The notes under the pieces: model-generated
Databases searched by the model: none
Seen by the model: the letters and a program-made list of their open reading frames with translations, nothing else
Told to the model about the DNA's origin: nothing
Assembly: GCA_034620365.1 (NCBI GenBank)
Contig: JAQGEQ010000305.1
Location: 806,001 to 870,000, forward strand
DNA: 64,000 nt
From: Pegea sp. RAD2-039
Lineage: Eukaryota > Chordata > Thaliacea > Salpida > Salpidae
Direction of reading: 5' to 3'
Shown here: piece by piece, positions 1 through 13,325 of the stretch
Numbering within the stretch: the first letter of the stretch is position 1
How the letters are laid out: each line of letters begins with the position of its first letter
Translations under genes and position numbers: made by a program

Positions 1-3000
1 TGCTAGCAAAACAGCTTCTTATAGAATTTTCATAGCCGTAAAGCAATCTGTTACATCAAGTTAAATCATTAAAAAGTTAAACCTCAATAAAAATACTTTA
101 TCGATCTTATACTTCATTTACTACTGACCTCTTAACTCATAACATTTGGTTCTTACTGATATAAATTTAATCTTTACTTATTTCTAGAAACTTATTCTAA
201 TTTTTAACCTTTTAATAAACAACTCTTTCATCTTATAATAATAAATTTATGAATGGATTTTAGTTGTATTTATAGGCTGGTGTTTGTAGTATATTGCTGC
301 CGATTGATAAAAAGCGTTGCCAATTAGATTTTTTAAATATTATTAATTATAATGCAACTACTTTTATGAAAATAGTTGCATTATTCAGCGTTAATTCGTT
401 GTATATAAAAATCAAAACTATTTATTTCTACTAGGTTGAAAAACGCGATAAATTATTATTTATAAATTGACCCGATTGACCAGTACTTTTTAAATAATTT
501 AAATATAATTTTTGAATGAAAATAATTATCATTAGACTCTATTTTCTATAAAATTTGATACCAAGAAAATTTCATAAACAAATAATGAAAATCAAATACA
601 AAAAACTATTGCATGTCACTTTTTTATAAAAGTTTATTATGCTTGTCATTGCATAATCATTTATTACTTTTTTTATTCTGAATACAATTTCAAACACAAT
701 TAGTTGTTTATTATTTATTCTTAAATTGCCAATTTATTATGAACTTTCTGAATTAAAGTTGAAGCTAGATAATACAGTTAACTATTTTCAGCAAATCAAC
801 ATTTTAAAGTAAGCTTTAATTCTTTAATATTCAAACTAAAGTTTCTTAAATTTTGTAACAATTTTGTCTTTGATTACTAAACCGAAATAAGTCTAAAGTA
901 TGTGTAGTCATTTAGGTGAAATTTAGAGTCAATTTTCAATGATTCAACTTTTTTGAAACTTAAATCAAACCCACAGAGATAATGGTTGAATTAGTAATTG
1001 TTTTATTTTAAGTTTATAAGAAATAAGAAATTAATACAATTTACAAGAAACCTAAAAGTTGTGCTATTAATGCAAATTTTATCAGCATGTCAACATTTTT
1101 TGAAATATAAGACTTATCAGTTGGAGCAGTAATTCGACTTAACATTGACAAAAATAAATGTTTTTGTCAACAATTTTGTTATATATACTAAAAATCAGAG
1201 TTTATGTTGTAAAAAATGCAAGTCAGTTTTTTTTTTATTTATAGCAATATCTTTCAACACTTATTCCTATTAATTATTAACTTATATTTAATTTTAAATT
1301 AAAACTTATGCTTGATTTTTTTATCTAGAATTATACACGCTTTTTTCAAACTTTATAAATTCTTTGGTATTCATTGTAACTTAAGCTTATTGTATTATTT
1401 TCTATGACTTGACATTTTCAAATTGAAAAAGTTTAAATGAAATGATCTATTTAATTAAAATTAAGAATATTTTTAAGTAGGTTACGTATTGTTTCTAGGA
1501 AAACGAACAAATGATTTGAAATAGAGGCTTGTGCTCATATTTGGTAACTATTCAATTTTAACAACTTTCTCAAATGCTATTTGTTAATAAAATTGAAAGC
1601 TAAATGAATTTTATGCTTTATTTGACAAATTGATTAAAAAAGTCATTGGCAATAATAATCTAAAAGTTTTAATTACAGGTTAATTATTTTCAGCTAATTA
1701 GATGCAAAAAGTGCTTCCGCTTTTCTGAATAGAAATTTGTATAATTAGTATGACTAGATAGATAAATAGTGTGAGAAATGGTATATAATGGCATTTCTCC
1801 GACTAAAAAAATATTTTTAATGTTTCATGTAAACACTAAAAGTATTTTCAATAAATATCTCAATTATGGAATATAACTAGAAGATGTGAATATATTTCTT
1901 TCTATGAAAATTTATATTTTATATAAATGAGTTTTTTTTCCCAAATATTATAATAAATTTAATAAAACTTTTCCAAAAATTATAAGAAAAACTTTTAGGT
2001 AACCAAAATAATACAAATATTTAACTAATTTAACTAAATTATAATTTCTATTTTCAGAATGTTTTACTTAAAATATTAAAACTGTTCTAAATTTGTATGT
2101 CTTAATTTTTAGATCTACAACTTTTACTTTAACAACGAACAACTTTATCTTGGTATTACGAACTAATGTGGCCTCTACAGATTTAAGTAAACACTGAATG
2201 TCACGTTATGATGTATTCAAGTTTTATTGTTCTAAATGCTATAATTTAAAAAGTGCAAATAATGTAGTTATTCTATAGAAAAAGTTTGCAGATACTTATT
2301 TATCTGGTCTATTCAACGTATTCAAAAATTATACAGGTCTTACAGTGAACAAATACAGTAGAAAGTCATTTTGTGTTAATTATTTAAATAAAATGAAAAT
2401 TTCGTATTTACAATTGAAATGTCTTATAATTTTTTAAAACATTTTTTAAGCACAAACTTAACTATTTGAAAGTTCTTATTATTATGTAGCAATTTACCAA
2501 AGTAATCAAATTTTCGTTTACTTTTTCTCTTGATAAAATAATTTATCAAAATCCATTAGGTTTAAATTAATTACATGAAATTAAAATAATAGTCAAAAAA
2601 GTACATTATAAAAAGCTTATTATCGATTTCTCTTAATTCCTTATCTGCTTTTAAAAACCTTGATTGGATAATATATCTTGATAGCAATATATATCTTTTG
2701 GGCTTTAATTTTGCAAACATTTTTACAACTACAATAATTGTACTTCCATAAAAAAACTAAAGCATCAAAATATCTGCAACTACTTGTAGCTTCATTGTTA
2801 TCTAGCGATAAGTTAATATTTCTTTATACTTTATATCGATATTAATGTTTAGAGTATTTATTTAACGAAATTATAGTTTTATCTGTTGAGCTATATATAT
2901 AACAATTTAGCTTTGCAGCTAGATTTCAAAATGTACACTAACTAATTTAGTTTTTCAAATATCATTTGAATAGTTTGCTACTTCAACCTCAAATCAATAA

Positions 3001-4868
3001 TTGTTTAATACAGTCTCTTTATGTCTGCTACAAATTTTGTAGTTTGAAATAAAAACTTTTAATTTTCTTTCCGTTTTTCGAAAAACTCATTTCTACGGTT
3101 AGCTGTAAAAGGAAATAGCTTATTTAATTATTCAATAAATTAACCACATCTAAGATAAACATTTACAAATTCTACATTCAGCAAATGATCTAACAGAAGT
3201 TGATCTTAAAAAGATCTCTAAACATTTCTACTAAAACAATTTTTACTTGGATTAACTTTTTTTCTAGCGGTATTATATATCAACAGCTTTTTAAAATAAA
3301 AGCGTGGGAAGATACGTTGCAAAAGCTTTATATTAAGTTACAAATGCTGTAATTACTAACAAAATTGTATTAGGTATAAAATCCAATTTTCAAGAATAAT
3401 TATCATCAGTTATTTTAGAAAACCACATCAAAAATAATTACTGGAAATAATTGGATTATTGTAAGAAGCAGTTAAAAAAATTGAATATATTTTTAACCTA
3501 TTTTTTAAAGCTTTTAATTTGATACTTTTTAACAATTTTGTTCTTTTATCAGCAGAAGAAATTTGTAAAAGATAAAAAGTTTACATCTAAACAAATTAGT
3601 AAGTTTAGATTGTCTTGTATAAATGTATGTTTTGCATGATTTTACACAACTTGTTCAGCTTTTGTTTCTAATACTAATTTACTTTGCAATTGACATTGTT
3701 CTTAATTTGAAGTGTAAATTGTGTAGTTAACAATTTACAAACGATTGAATAAACTGTTCTTTTAGGTAATGGGAGATTTCCGCCACGTTTTTCAACAGTA
3801 GGAGTCGTTTTCGAATCACTATTTTTGTTTATTTGTCGACAAGGTCGCAATGCAAAAAAATCGTAACAAGAGAAAACGACTACAAGATAACTGCTGAAAA
3901 TTCAAAATTCTAATTAGTGACGTATTTTAAAAAGAAACAACCTTAATACCTGGATAATAAATGCAAGAGAAGCAAGGTTATGCCAATTAATAGGTTCAGA
4001 AATCAAACTAAATTACTAGTGACTGAAGCTGCTAAGCGTTAGGATGGAAAGAATTAAAAGCTAAACAAGAAAAACAAATTGTTTTGAACTGAAAACATTT
4101 GTCAAATTTGCAAACATTTATAAAATCACATTTTTTCAATCATCATAAACCACTGAGCAATATGCTCAAACCTACCAGCACAACCCTGGTTGCTAAATCC
4201 CCAAAAATTATTAACGTAGAATAAAGATAATGGTAATCGATGCGCTTTATATATCTCTCTTATTGTCACAATGAAATAAAGAGAAAATTATAAGAAGCAA
4301 AAGTTTTTTTTAAATGGAAATGTTAGGGTGGTAACTAACCTGAAAGTTCAACTCTACATTCACAGCATCAAATAGCAATTGAGAATTAGTAGAAAACCTC
4401 CACAAGTTGTTTATTCAGATAATTTACATATTAGCTAGTAAGAAAAAATTCAAAGTACATCTAATATACAACTAAAACGACCGAAAAAGTATGAAAAATC
4501 AGATATACTAATTTTGAGGATTATATTGCACTTAAAATTGACCGACTCATATTTAAAAATAAAAGGTGGTACCACCTTAAACAACACAAATCATAAATAA
4601 TAAATACCAAAGCTTATTCGTTCTAACCAAAAACATAAATTTTAAAAACGTAGCAATACCCACAGCTACCAGGGCTCCAGTATTACATTGATACTTCTAA
4701 GCATTTGCTATTATACATATATATGAAGTTTAAAAAGTTTGATCTATTTGAAAAAGTTACAAAGAAAAAGAACTAAATTAAAGTGAGCCTAATTGCAAGT
4801 AAGCAGATTTAACAAATTAATATCGTTCAATTTAGAACTGAAGAAAATGATGTCAGAGTTAGAAATAA
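1..4868. other. AT-rich intergenic DNA, no gene seen
   Basis: No open reading frame of useful length, no RNA-gene signature and no clear repeat boundary was found on either strand. The sequence is uniformly A/T rich with many short homopolymers. The only compositional break is a slightly GC-richer patch near 3765-3850, which I could not identify. Confidence 0.6.
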
Positions 4869-5699
4869 TTATGAGGTTACTTGGGTTCCACGAATTTCAC
4901 CCTGCTTAATCATTTGCTCCAACTCTTCCTTTGTTTGCTCTTCTAACATTCGTATATCTTCCATAGTCATTCCATACCATTTATCCATCCAAGAGTAGAC
5001 TTGACGGTGAAAAGTTGTAAACAAACGTTTTTCTTGTCGATGTATCAAGCGTTCAACATTTCCTTGAAGTCCCCACACTTTAAAGTTACATCTAACAAGT
5101 TTGTAGGCACACATTACAGGCACCTTTTCAGACTTTCCTTTACTCTCAGCTAGTTTCACTCTTGCTTCTTCAATCCAATTTTCACCTAATGGACCTCGAT
5201 CAGCTCTTTCAGATCTTATCAGTTTAGGATCAAGATCTTCTGAATAATCACTAGAGCTTATGCTGTCGTTAGCAATATCGATGTTAACTACTTCAGTTTC
5301 TTTCCATTCCTCCCGTGAAAGACCATGAGCATTTTCAGTAGTACCTGTGTCTGGTAGATGAAGAGTTTCAATGCTGATTTCAAACTTTTTCCCCAAGTAA
5401 TTGTTAGTGAGAACCGTTTTGCATTTAGGATAAGCATTCCAAGCTTTTTCATCCATTTCTAGGGAACTTTTAGGGAAAATATACTTCACAAAGCCAGGAA
5501 CACGAGATTCCAAATGATAGATTTTATGAGTATATTGACCTCTCTCGCCATTTTCATTATAAGGTTCATTCTTCAGAATTTCAATTCCCTCACCACCTCC
5601 AGTTTCATTTTTACTAGCTTCAGCAACAGAGAACAACTGAGCTGCTTGGTATTCTTCAACTGTTAAAGGTAAGACCACACGATATTCTTTAATAATCAT
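4869..5699 (-). CDS. PITPN: Phosphatidylinositol transfer protein, class I, copy 1 (intronless)
   Basis: Single-exon gene for a 276-aa protein, close to the usual 270-271 aa of PITP alpha/beta. It should move phosphatidylinositol and phosphatidylcholine between membranes in the cytosol. The N-terminus [18 protein letters not shown], the block [15 protein letters not shown] and the QYTHKIYHL segment match the family closely; the Thr and Lys of QYTHK correspond to inositol-headgroup contacts, and the Asn of LTNNYL is also kept. The membrane-insertion loop reads FKVWGLQ, one Trp short of the mammalian WW pair. The first in-frame ATG is at 5699; the frame opens slightly upstream at a TTG. A splice-acceptor-like TATTAG ends at 5740, about 40 nt before the ATG. 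Copy 2 lies 2.8 kb away in the same orientation. Family assignment is firm; alpha versus beta cannot be told. Confidence 0.93.
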   Translation of the reverse strand: MIIKEYRVVLPLTVEEYQAAQLFSVAEASKNETGGGEGIEILKNEPYNENGERGQYTHKIYHLESRVPGFVKYIFPKSSLEMDEKAWNAYPKCKTVLTNNYLGKKFEISIETLHLPDTGTTENAHGLSREEWKETEVVNIDIANDSISSSDYSEDLDPKLIRSERADRGPLGENWIEEARVKLAESKGKSEKVPVMCAYKLVRCNFKVWGLQGNVERLIHRQEKRLFTTFHRQVYSWMDKWYGMTMEDIRMLEEQTKEELEQMIKQGEIRGTQVTS

Positions 5700-5739
5700 A
5701 TTCAATTATTAAAGGAGTTATTACTTAAAACACAACTAC

Positions 5740-8451
5740 CTAATATAAAAAAGTTAAGATTTAAAAAATATAGATTTATATAGAATCAAAAATAAATTCT
5801 AATATATTCAATGATATCATATAGGAAGTGATATCCTTAAAAAGTTATTAATAAGTTAGTCAACACATTACACTTAACTTTTATAATAACTTATGAGTAG
5901 ATAAAAGTAATAAAAAATAAACCTTTTATATATTACAGGTGTTAAATAAAACTTTGAACTGGATCAAAAATCAAATAAACATATTTTTAACTAATGTTCA
6001 TAACAATGATATTAAAAAATTAATGTAGTTATATTTGAGAATCATAAAATGCTTATTAGATTAGGATAATATATTAAATTTGTATATTTTAGTTAGACAA
6101 AGATATACAAGTTTTATAATTCTTGCTAAATATTAAATTAAACATTTTATAAAAGTAATTATTATACTTTAATCTTATTGACTGAATAAAATTGAACATT
6201 AATAAATCGGATTCAATTAAGCATCTAAATAATGAAATAAATTATACAGAATAAATAAAAATTAAAAGAATAATATTAGTATATCTCATTTACTGAGATT
6301 AAACAAAAATATGATTTTATTATCAATAATAAATTTATTATTAATAAAAATGGTTCAGTATGTTCAACATAATATTATGATTTTAATAATTTTGTACTTT
6401 AAATAAAGATCTAGACTTTGAGACAAAATTAAAAACATTTAAATCAATCATTATTGGATAATAAAACTTAAATTTATATTAACATTAACTAGTAAAAGTT
6501 TATTCAAATAGTATCAATTATAAACCAATAAATTTAACAACTTACAAAAATAAAGAATTAGATTTAGAAAAATTAATCTTTAAATAATATAAATTCTCAT
6601 TTTATGTTAAACTATTATTTGATAAGTTTTACTAACATATCTAGTTATAATAAATAATACTTACCTAAATAATTTTAACAAATTTGATAAAAACATTTAA
6701 AGTAATTAATACTAAAACTAATAAATATCTATAATAAAATGATAAACAAATACTTAAATCTCTAATAAATAATATTTCACCTTAAATACTTTATGATATT
6801 TCTATCAAAATATTTAGTTAAGTAGAATAAGAATTATCATAAAATTATAGACTAAAACAAACTTAAATTCTTTTAAAAGGATAAAAGTTCTAAAAGCTAA
6901 TATTTAAAAACACACAAACAGTGATAAATAGAGTAAATAATAAATATTTTATATCTTTACACTACTTTTGCTTAAATTACTTTTAAATATACAATAGAGA
7001 AAGATATGATTATTGAAGGAAATCATTTCAGCATCTTCTTTGAATAGAATATTTCTTAGAAAATAAAATTAGAGAAATAATCAATAAGCTAAAACAAAAT
7101 TTTAATAACTTAGAAAGTTTGAAAAACTGTTTGCTAGCAATATAAAATTTTCATAAAATATATAAAATTAAGCAATACAAATTATTATAAAAGATAGATA
7201 CTTATTTATAAGATATAATGTTTAAAGTTCCAAAGTCTAAAAAACCTGAGAAATTATTAAGGATATTCAAATAATTACTAACCTTTAAAAAAAAACTTCA
7301 AATAATTAAGAATGGAATTTTTCATAAAAAAATCAATTTATTTGTCAAGCAAGTCAATTTATAAAATTGAATCAAATGACAATATATAACTAGTATTAAT
7401 CACAGGAGAAAACTTAACAAAAGTATAAGAGACACTTTTAGATGTACATAATCATAAAACTGACAAATAATTGATAAGGTAAAAGAATACCAGGCTTAAT
7501 TTAGCTGTAAACTAAAATGGTTGAATTTTTTGTTACTAAAAAGCAAATAAAAATATAAATCTTAAATAATATTTTTGTTTTTGTAATGAAATAATTATAA
7601 AATTTTATCTAAAAAACTACATTTTTATTTGCTGCTTAAAAAATTAATTAAATCAAAGATTTTTCATGAAATCAATCACTGAAGTTGAAGATTACTTATA
7701 AAAACTGTTTTGTTTCGAAATTTTTAATCATTAATTTAAAAAAATATACTAATAGTACCAGATAATTAAATATGTTTAAATGACCTGTATAATCTGCCCA
7801 AAAAAAACAAATAAATGCAGAAAGACAAACAAAATTGATTCAAAAACTTTAATAAGTTCCTTATAAACACAACTTAAATGAAAATCAGTGGAGAAATGCA
7901 AACAAAAAAACTGAAATAATTCTAAAAATGCTTTAAGGAGGTGCTGAAGATGATCTAAGTAGTAATATATAACAGATAAATCAATTATTTAAATGATACT
8001 AAAACTGAACTTCAAGCTGAAGCACCAATCACACAATTCAACTTTTTGTCATTTGTCTAATTGATCAGTTAAATAAGTTCACTTTTAATAATTAAACAAC
8101 TTGCTACACAAAACTGATATTGAATCTTCAAACCACATTATCAAAAAATAGTAAAATCATAACTAGCTTTCAATCCAACAAATTCTAACATGACAAGATA
8201 ACTAGTTCAAAGTAAAACAAAGCTACAAAACATTAACTTTATAATTCAGTAATAATATAAAACCATGATTTCAAGAAAACTGTAACAATCAAAGTTCTTA
8301 ATTAAAGTAGACTTAATCATGGTATTAATAAATGCAACAAAGTTTAGAATAACTGAGGTTACCAATAATTTAAATTACAAACTTAGGAGTTTATAAATAT
8401 ATTTTTTATCAAGAATTCAAATATTTAATAGAATAATAAATACTTCAAACA
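5740..8451. other. AT-rich spacer between the two PITP copies
   Basis: Very A/T-rich sequence with no open frame of note. The short stretch just upstream of each PITP start (about 40 nt) is shared between copies, but homology fades outside it, so the spacer itself does not look like a recent tandem duplicate. Confidence 0.55.
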
Positions 8452-9285
8452 TTATTCTGCCGGCACCACAGTTCCACTGAGTTCCCCTTCATTTATTAGC
8501 TTTTCCAACTCTTCCTTTGTTTGCTCTTCTAACATTCGTATATCTTCCATAGTCATTCCATACCATTTATCCATCCAAGAGTAGACTTGACGGTGAAAAG
8601 TTGTAAACAAACGTTTTTCTTGTCGATGTATCAAGCGTTCAACATTTCCTTGAAGTCCCCACACTTTGAAGTTACATCTAACAAGTTTGTAGGCACACAT
8701 TACAGGCACCTTTTCAGACTTTCCTTTACTCTCAGCTAGTTTCACTCTTGCTTCTTCAATCCAATTTTCACCTAATGGACCTCGATCAGCTCTTTCAGAT
8801 CTTATCAGTTTAGGATCAAGATCTTCTGAATAATCACCAGAAAGCACAACATCATTAGCAATATCGATGTTAACTACTTCTACTTCTTTCCATTCTTCTG
8901 GTGAAAGACCATGAGCGTTTTCAGTAGTACCTGTGTCTGGTAGATGAACAGTTTCAATGGATATATCAAACTTATCTTGAAGATAATTGTTAGTAATAAA
9001 TGTTTTGCATTTAGGATAAGCATTCCAAGCTTTTTCATCCATTTCTAGGGAACTTTTAGGGAAAATATACTTCACAAAGCCGGGAACACGGGATTCCAAA
9101 TGATAGATTTTATGAGTATATTGACCTCTCTCGCCATTTTCATTATAAGGTTCATTCTTCAGAATTTCAATTCCCTCACCACCTCCAGTTTCATTTTTAC
9201 TAGCTTCAGCAACAGAGAACAACTGAGCTGCTTGGTATTCTTCAACTGTTAAAGGTAAGACCACACGATATTCTTTAATAATCAT
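8452..9285 (-). CDS. PITPN: Phosphatidylinositol transfer protein, class I, copy 2 (intronless)
   Basis: Single-exon gene for a 277-aa class I PITP. Start chosen at the ATG at 9285 (MIIKEYRV); the open frame begins two codons earlier at a TTG. Residues 1-87 and roughly 165-260 are almost the same as copy 1 at DNA level, whereas the middle and the last 15 or so residues differ ([20 protein letters not shown] against VLTNNYLGKKFEISIETLHL; tail [12 protein letters not shown] against QGEIRGTQVTS). Headgroup-contact residues (Thr/Lys of QYTHK, Asn of ITNNY) are intact. An acceptor-like TATTAAG lies 39 nt upstream of the start, at the same relative place as in copy 1, so DNA-level duplication of an already intronless coding exon is more likely than two separate retrocopies. 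No damage is visible. Confidence 0.93.
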   Translation of the reverse strand: MIIKEYRVVLPLTVEEYQAAQLFSVAEASKNETGGGEGIEILKNEPYNENGERGQYTHKIYHLESRVPGFVKYIFPKSSLEMDEKAWNAYPKCKTFITNNYLQDKFDISIETVHLPDTGTTENAHGLSPEEWKEVEVVNIDIANDVVLSGDYSEDLDPKLIRSERADRGPLGENWIEEARVKLAESKGKSEKVPVMCAYKLVRCNFKVWGLQGNVERLIHRQEKRLFTTFHRQVYSWMDKWYGMTMEDIRMLEEQTKEELEKLINEGELSGTVVPAE

Positions 9286-9324
9286 TTTCAATTATTAAAA
9301 GAGTTATTACTTAAAACACAAGTT

Positions 9325-10828
9325 CTTAATATCAGAAGCTAAACAAAAATATAGATATAGGATAATAAAAATTATCTTATGTTTAATAGTATGTTAAATA
9401 AACTAAAAGCATTAAGAGAATATCTTAAATTAGTTTATTTATTAAAATTTGTTTATTATGATAAACAAAATAATATTATAAAAATTTTACTATAATAGTG
9501 ATAAAAATTGTTAAATCTATCATTGTCTAAATAATTTTCATCTATTATTTCTGAGATAGAAATAATAAATTTTGGTTAACATTTTTATTATTAAAGTAGT
9601 TTTAATATTTGAATCAAAATTTTATACAAAATTTATTTTTTGATATAACAAATGCTTAAAAGCATCAAAAATACAAATCAGATATAAAAATAAATAAAAT
9701 TTGTTGTATAATCATATAAATAAATTATCACCTTATAAGCATGCTTCAAAATTATATGGTAAGATACATTAAAAACATTTAAATAATAGTATTGATAGCT
9801 AATAAATTTAATGGAAAACTGTAAGAAAAAGAATACAAGCAACATTCTAAAAGTTGATGATTCAGTTTTATTGATAATTCTCTTACCTTTTAATACAAGA
9901 AATTATGTAACAAAAATACATGTAAGCAAAAACTTAAACAAAAAACATTACTTGAAAGAAAATATTATTAATAAAAATGAGATTTTTATCTAACTACTTT
10001 TAATAAAAGATTAATTCTATTTATACAGCTATTATAAAAATATAGACAAAATAAAAACATATTTTTAGTCAAATTTAAATTAATATTTATCTAAACTGTC
10101 ATAGTACAATCTTTTCATTAAGTAAAAAAATTTGTTTTATAATTTATGATTTAGATATATCTATAAGATATGAATCATACTAAAAGAGTTGATGAAACAA
10201 ACATAACAAGGATACATAGAATATAAACAAGTTTTTATTGACTAGAAATAAATTAGTGATTTATAAACAGATAGGTTAAAGAGAAAAGTAATTAAATTAG
10301 TTTATCTAATTGATCTAAACACATGTGATAGATCTTAAATTTAATTCAGCAATTATTCTAAAATAAAAAAAAGCAATAGAGAAACACACAGCAAAGTTAC
10401 ACAACAACATTTAAGTATATAAAGTGAATATTAAACTAATAAAAAAGATCAAATAAATGGAAAAATAAAAATTTACACAAATTTTTAGATTTGAATGACC
10501 AAAAAAATGTTAACCTTTTAAAATGCAAATAATTAAATGTGATTATTACGCAAGAGCTGTTTTAACTACGGCAAGATTCTATCACAACTTATGGACTTTA
10601 CCACTAAATGTTAAAAGGAACTTTTAGTACTGATATGGCTTTAAACTCATAATGGCGTCACGCCCTAATAAGTGTAATTTATGACACTAAAGTCGCTCTT
10701 TAAAATCAAAAGTTTCGAATTTACAGTTGATAAATACGAGCTTAAAAAGCTTATGTAACTACAAGCTTCATTAACTTAAAATAATTTTCTAACTAACCAC
10801 ACACAGAATAAAATTGTTATAATAATAT
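9325..10828. other. AT-rich intergenic DNA, no gene seen
   Basis: One small open frame on the plus strand (9811-9993) has the composition of surrounding noncoding DNA and no recognisable motif. Nothing else could be supported. Confidence 0.5.
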
Positions 10829-11010
10829 TTAATTGAGCTTTTTAGACCAAACCAGCATGCACCGAAATATACCAAACTCTTTATATCCGCTGTTTGGTGG
10901 CACGGTCTGATGACCTCAAAAAGTGACATCAAAGTCAACAGATTATATATTTTCTTTCTGGGTTTACTCCTATAGCGTTCGCTTCTTCCGAAGCAACCAC
11001 AAGGCATCAC
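10829..11010. repeat. Interspersed repeat R2, copy 1
   Basis: Shares a series of blocks in the same order with 41145-41345: AGACCAAACCA, TTTGGTGGMACGGYCYGRTGAC, AAAGTCAACAGA and a TTTCTKTCTGRGTTTAYT stretch. The copies are diverged and gapped, consistent with an old dispersed element. No ends, target duplications or coding capacity could be assigned. Confidence 0.5.
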
Positions 11011-11149
11011 TTACCTAAAAAATAGGGAAGGTACTTTCTGCGCTTGTTAGTATATTTAACATTTTTATTGTAACAATTTTTTCGCTTATTATTAGACGGG
11101 TACACTATTTAAACCTAAAGTGATGTCTGTAGACTCAAGTAGTTAGTCG

Positions 11150-12720
11150 GCAGCCAAAGAGTGGCGTCACTGGAAGAAAACTTTTACCAATTTTCTAAAA
11201 AAGTTTATGTCAGATGGGAATAATGAAGACAAATTAACTGGACTTGTTAATTGTGCAACTTCAGATGTGTATGAATACTTCAAGAGCTTCCATACTTATG
11301 TAGAAGCTCAGGTGACGCTGCAACGGTTGTATAAGAAAAGTCAAACTAAATTTCTGTGCATCACCCACTAAGAACTAAAAATCAGTAGCCAAGTCAGTCT
11401 CTAGAAGACTTTCGATGAACTTTGCTACGTCTATCCAAGAACTGTGGTTTTGAGAGTGTCACGTCAGTAGAACATAAGGATGATATGATCAGGTGGATTA
11501 GTGAGGGATTAGCCTCAATGGGCATATAAAGCAAATGTTGTTAAAGTGAGAAATGTTAACTTTTGAGGAAGCCTTTAACCAAGCGGTGACACTGGAGGAT
11601 GTCCGGCTAAACAACCAATATTTTGGGGCTGATCGGTTAAAGTTGCAGAAGAAGCAGTGAATTCAATGCAACTCAATGAGGAGGACTTAGCAGAACCGAG
11701 GGTAGCGGCCATGAAAGAAGTTTGTTTAAAATGTGGAAGAAGAAAACCTCATGATTTTAAAAGATTCCCAGCTGGTTCAAGCATATGTTTCAAATGTGGG
11801 AAGAAGGGACATGATAGTCGATCCCACCATCTTCAGGGAAAGTCTCTCAAGAAGCAGTTGGGAATCAAGAATCAAGAAAAAAAGCAAATGATGGAGAGAG
11901 TCGCAATGACTAGCCAAGAAATACTGGGGTTTACTCGATTTTCCAGAAAATCTAACCATGCAATGGTAGATGTCTCTATGATACCTAAGCTCTTATTAAT
12001 ACCGGATCCTCAAAGAGATTTGTAAGTGGAAAGGTTGCTCGGAGTTTGAAAGTTCAAAAGACTCAAAATCCATTTAAAGTGGAAATGGCGCAGTCATCTA
12101 AGATGTGTAAAATAAATAGGTTTTGTTAAGCAACAATATAGAAATGCAAATCTTTTTGTCATGGAGGGTCTCGGTGTAGAGGTGGTGCTTGAAAGAGACT
12201 GCCTTAAAACTCATTTTAACTCATTAAAAACTCGTTTTGTTTGAGCTAAGAGACCCAAAAGAAGATTCAGTGGTACATACGAAAGATATAACGAAGAAAC
12301 AGACACGAAATTATCAAATGTTTTAGATGTAGAACATTATAGTTATTCCTGTGATGTTTAAATTGGAAAAGAAATAGGAAAAGAGCTGCTATGAGAACTG
12401 AGTATTTGTGCGTTACTCAGCCTAATGACTGAGCATTAGGAAGTTCTAGTTATTATGATGTAGAAAAGCTAAACAGGGAAAGCAGAAGGAGAGATCTTAC
12501 CTCACGATCTAAAGAACAAACAATGGGCTCTATTGGATTAATTAGAGATCAATAAGGAGGCCTAAGCTCTCTCGCTGCGAGGAAGAATAGGACGGAAGTA
12601 ATCATAAACGATGACGGAAGAGATATGAGCGCTTTCCCAAGAATAAAAGTGAACTCCGTAGAAGTTGTTACAACCACGGCGGAGGTGAGGATAGCGGAAA
12701 CGAGACAAAAAATCTTGTAG
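11150..12720 (+). mobile_element. Broken Ty3/Gypsy-like LTR retroelement fossil (gag to protease)
   Basis: The region holds remnants that read in order as a Gag-like helical segment, a CCHC-type zinc-knuckle segment (CLKCGRR and CFKCGKKGHDS around 11720-11820) and a retropepsin-like tail motif (VVLERDCLKTHF around 12180). This order is typical of Ty3/Gypsy-class elements. It is clearly broken, with more than five disruptions, and no reverse transcriptase or integrase is seen. The following stretch (12720-13230) contains a TATA-like box and might include LTR sequence, but no matching partner LTR was found in the window. Likely an old copy. Confidence 0.6.
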
Positions 12721-13325
12721 CGCTGAAACTTTCTTCCTATCCTTTTTATTGTTGCATTTTGCGTTGTTCTTTTATTCAGTGAGCAAACCTTTGGTAGAAC
12801 AGCTCCGTGCCATTCTCAGTTCTTAAGTTTGTTGGAAAAGCAAAAATGATCTTAAATTAATTGCAGTATAAAGCATAGAAAAACCTATTCCTAGACTGTG
12901 TAGTGGGTAGCGAGTGTTGTTAGTTAGTATACTTATCGTTGTCGTTATCCGCCTTATTAGTTGGAAGAAAGCTTTATATAAAGAGTCATTGTCATAACAC
13001 TAAAGACTACCAAGTCCATCTTCGCTTGGATAACTAGTTTTTATTAAATTAATTTTGTTCAAGAGTATTTCCAACTCAAACTGGTGAATTAACACAACTA
13101 GTGCTCTAGTTTTTTGTTTATTGTCAAAACTGAGTAAGTTTCCTTACTGTTTCAAAAAATTTACATTTCCAAACAACAGTTTTGAAAACCTTTGGTTTAT
13201 TAGGGCACTACACACAAAAATAACGGTCACTTTAATATAAAAACACGTTTTGTGTGCTAGAAAAATATTAAAGAATAAATTGGAACATTACATATCAGAA
13301 GAAACTTTAAAACCAGATTTAAAAA

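Noticed and set aside
10900-10930. CTGATGA in repeat R2 as a hammerhead-ribozyme core
   Set aside because: The second copy reads CTGATAG and no GAAA/stem III arrangement follows.
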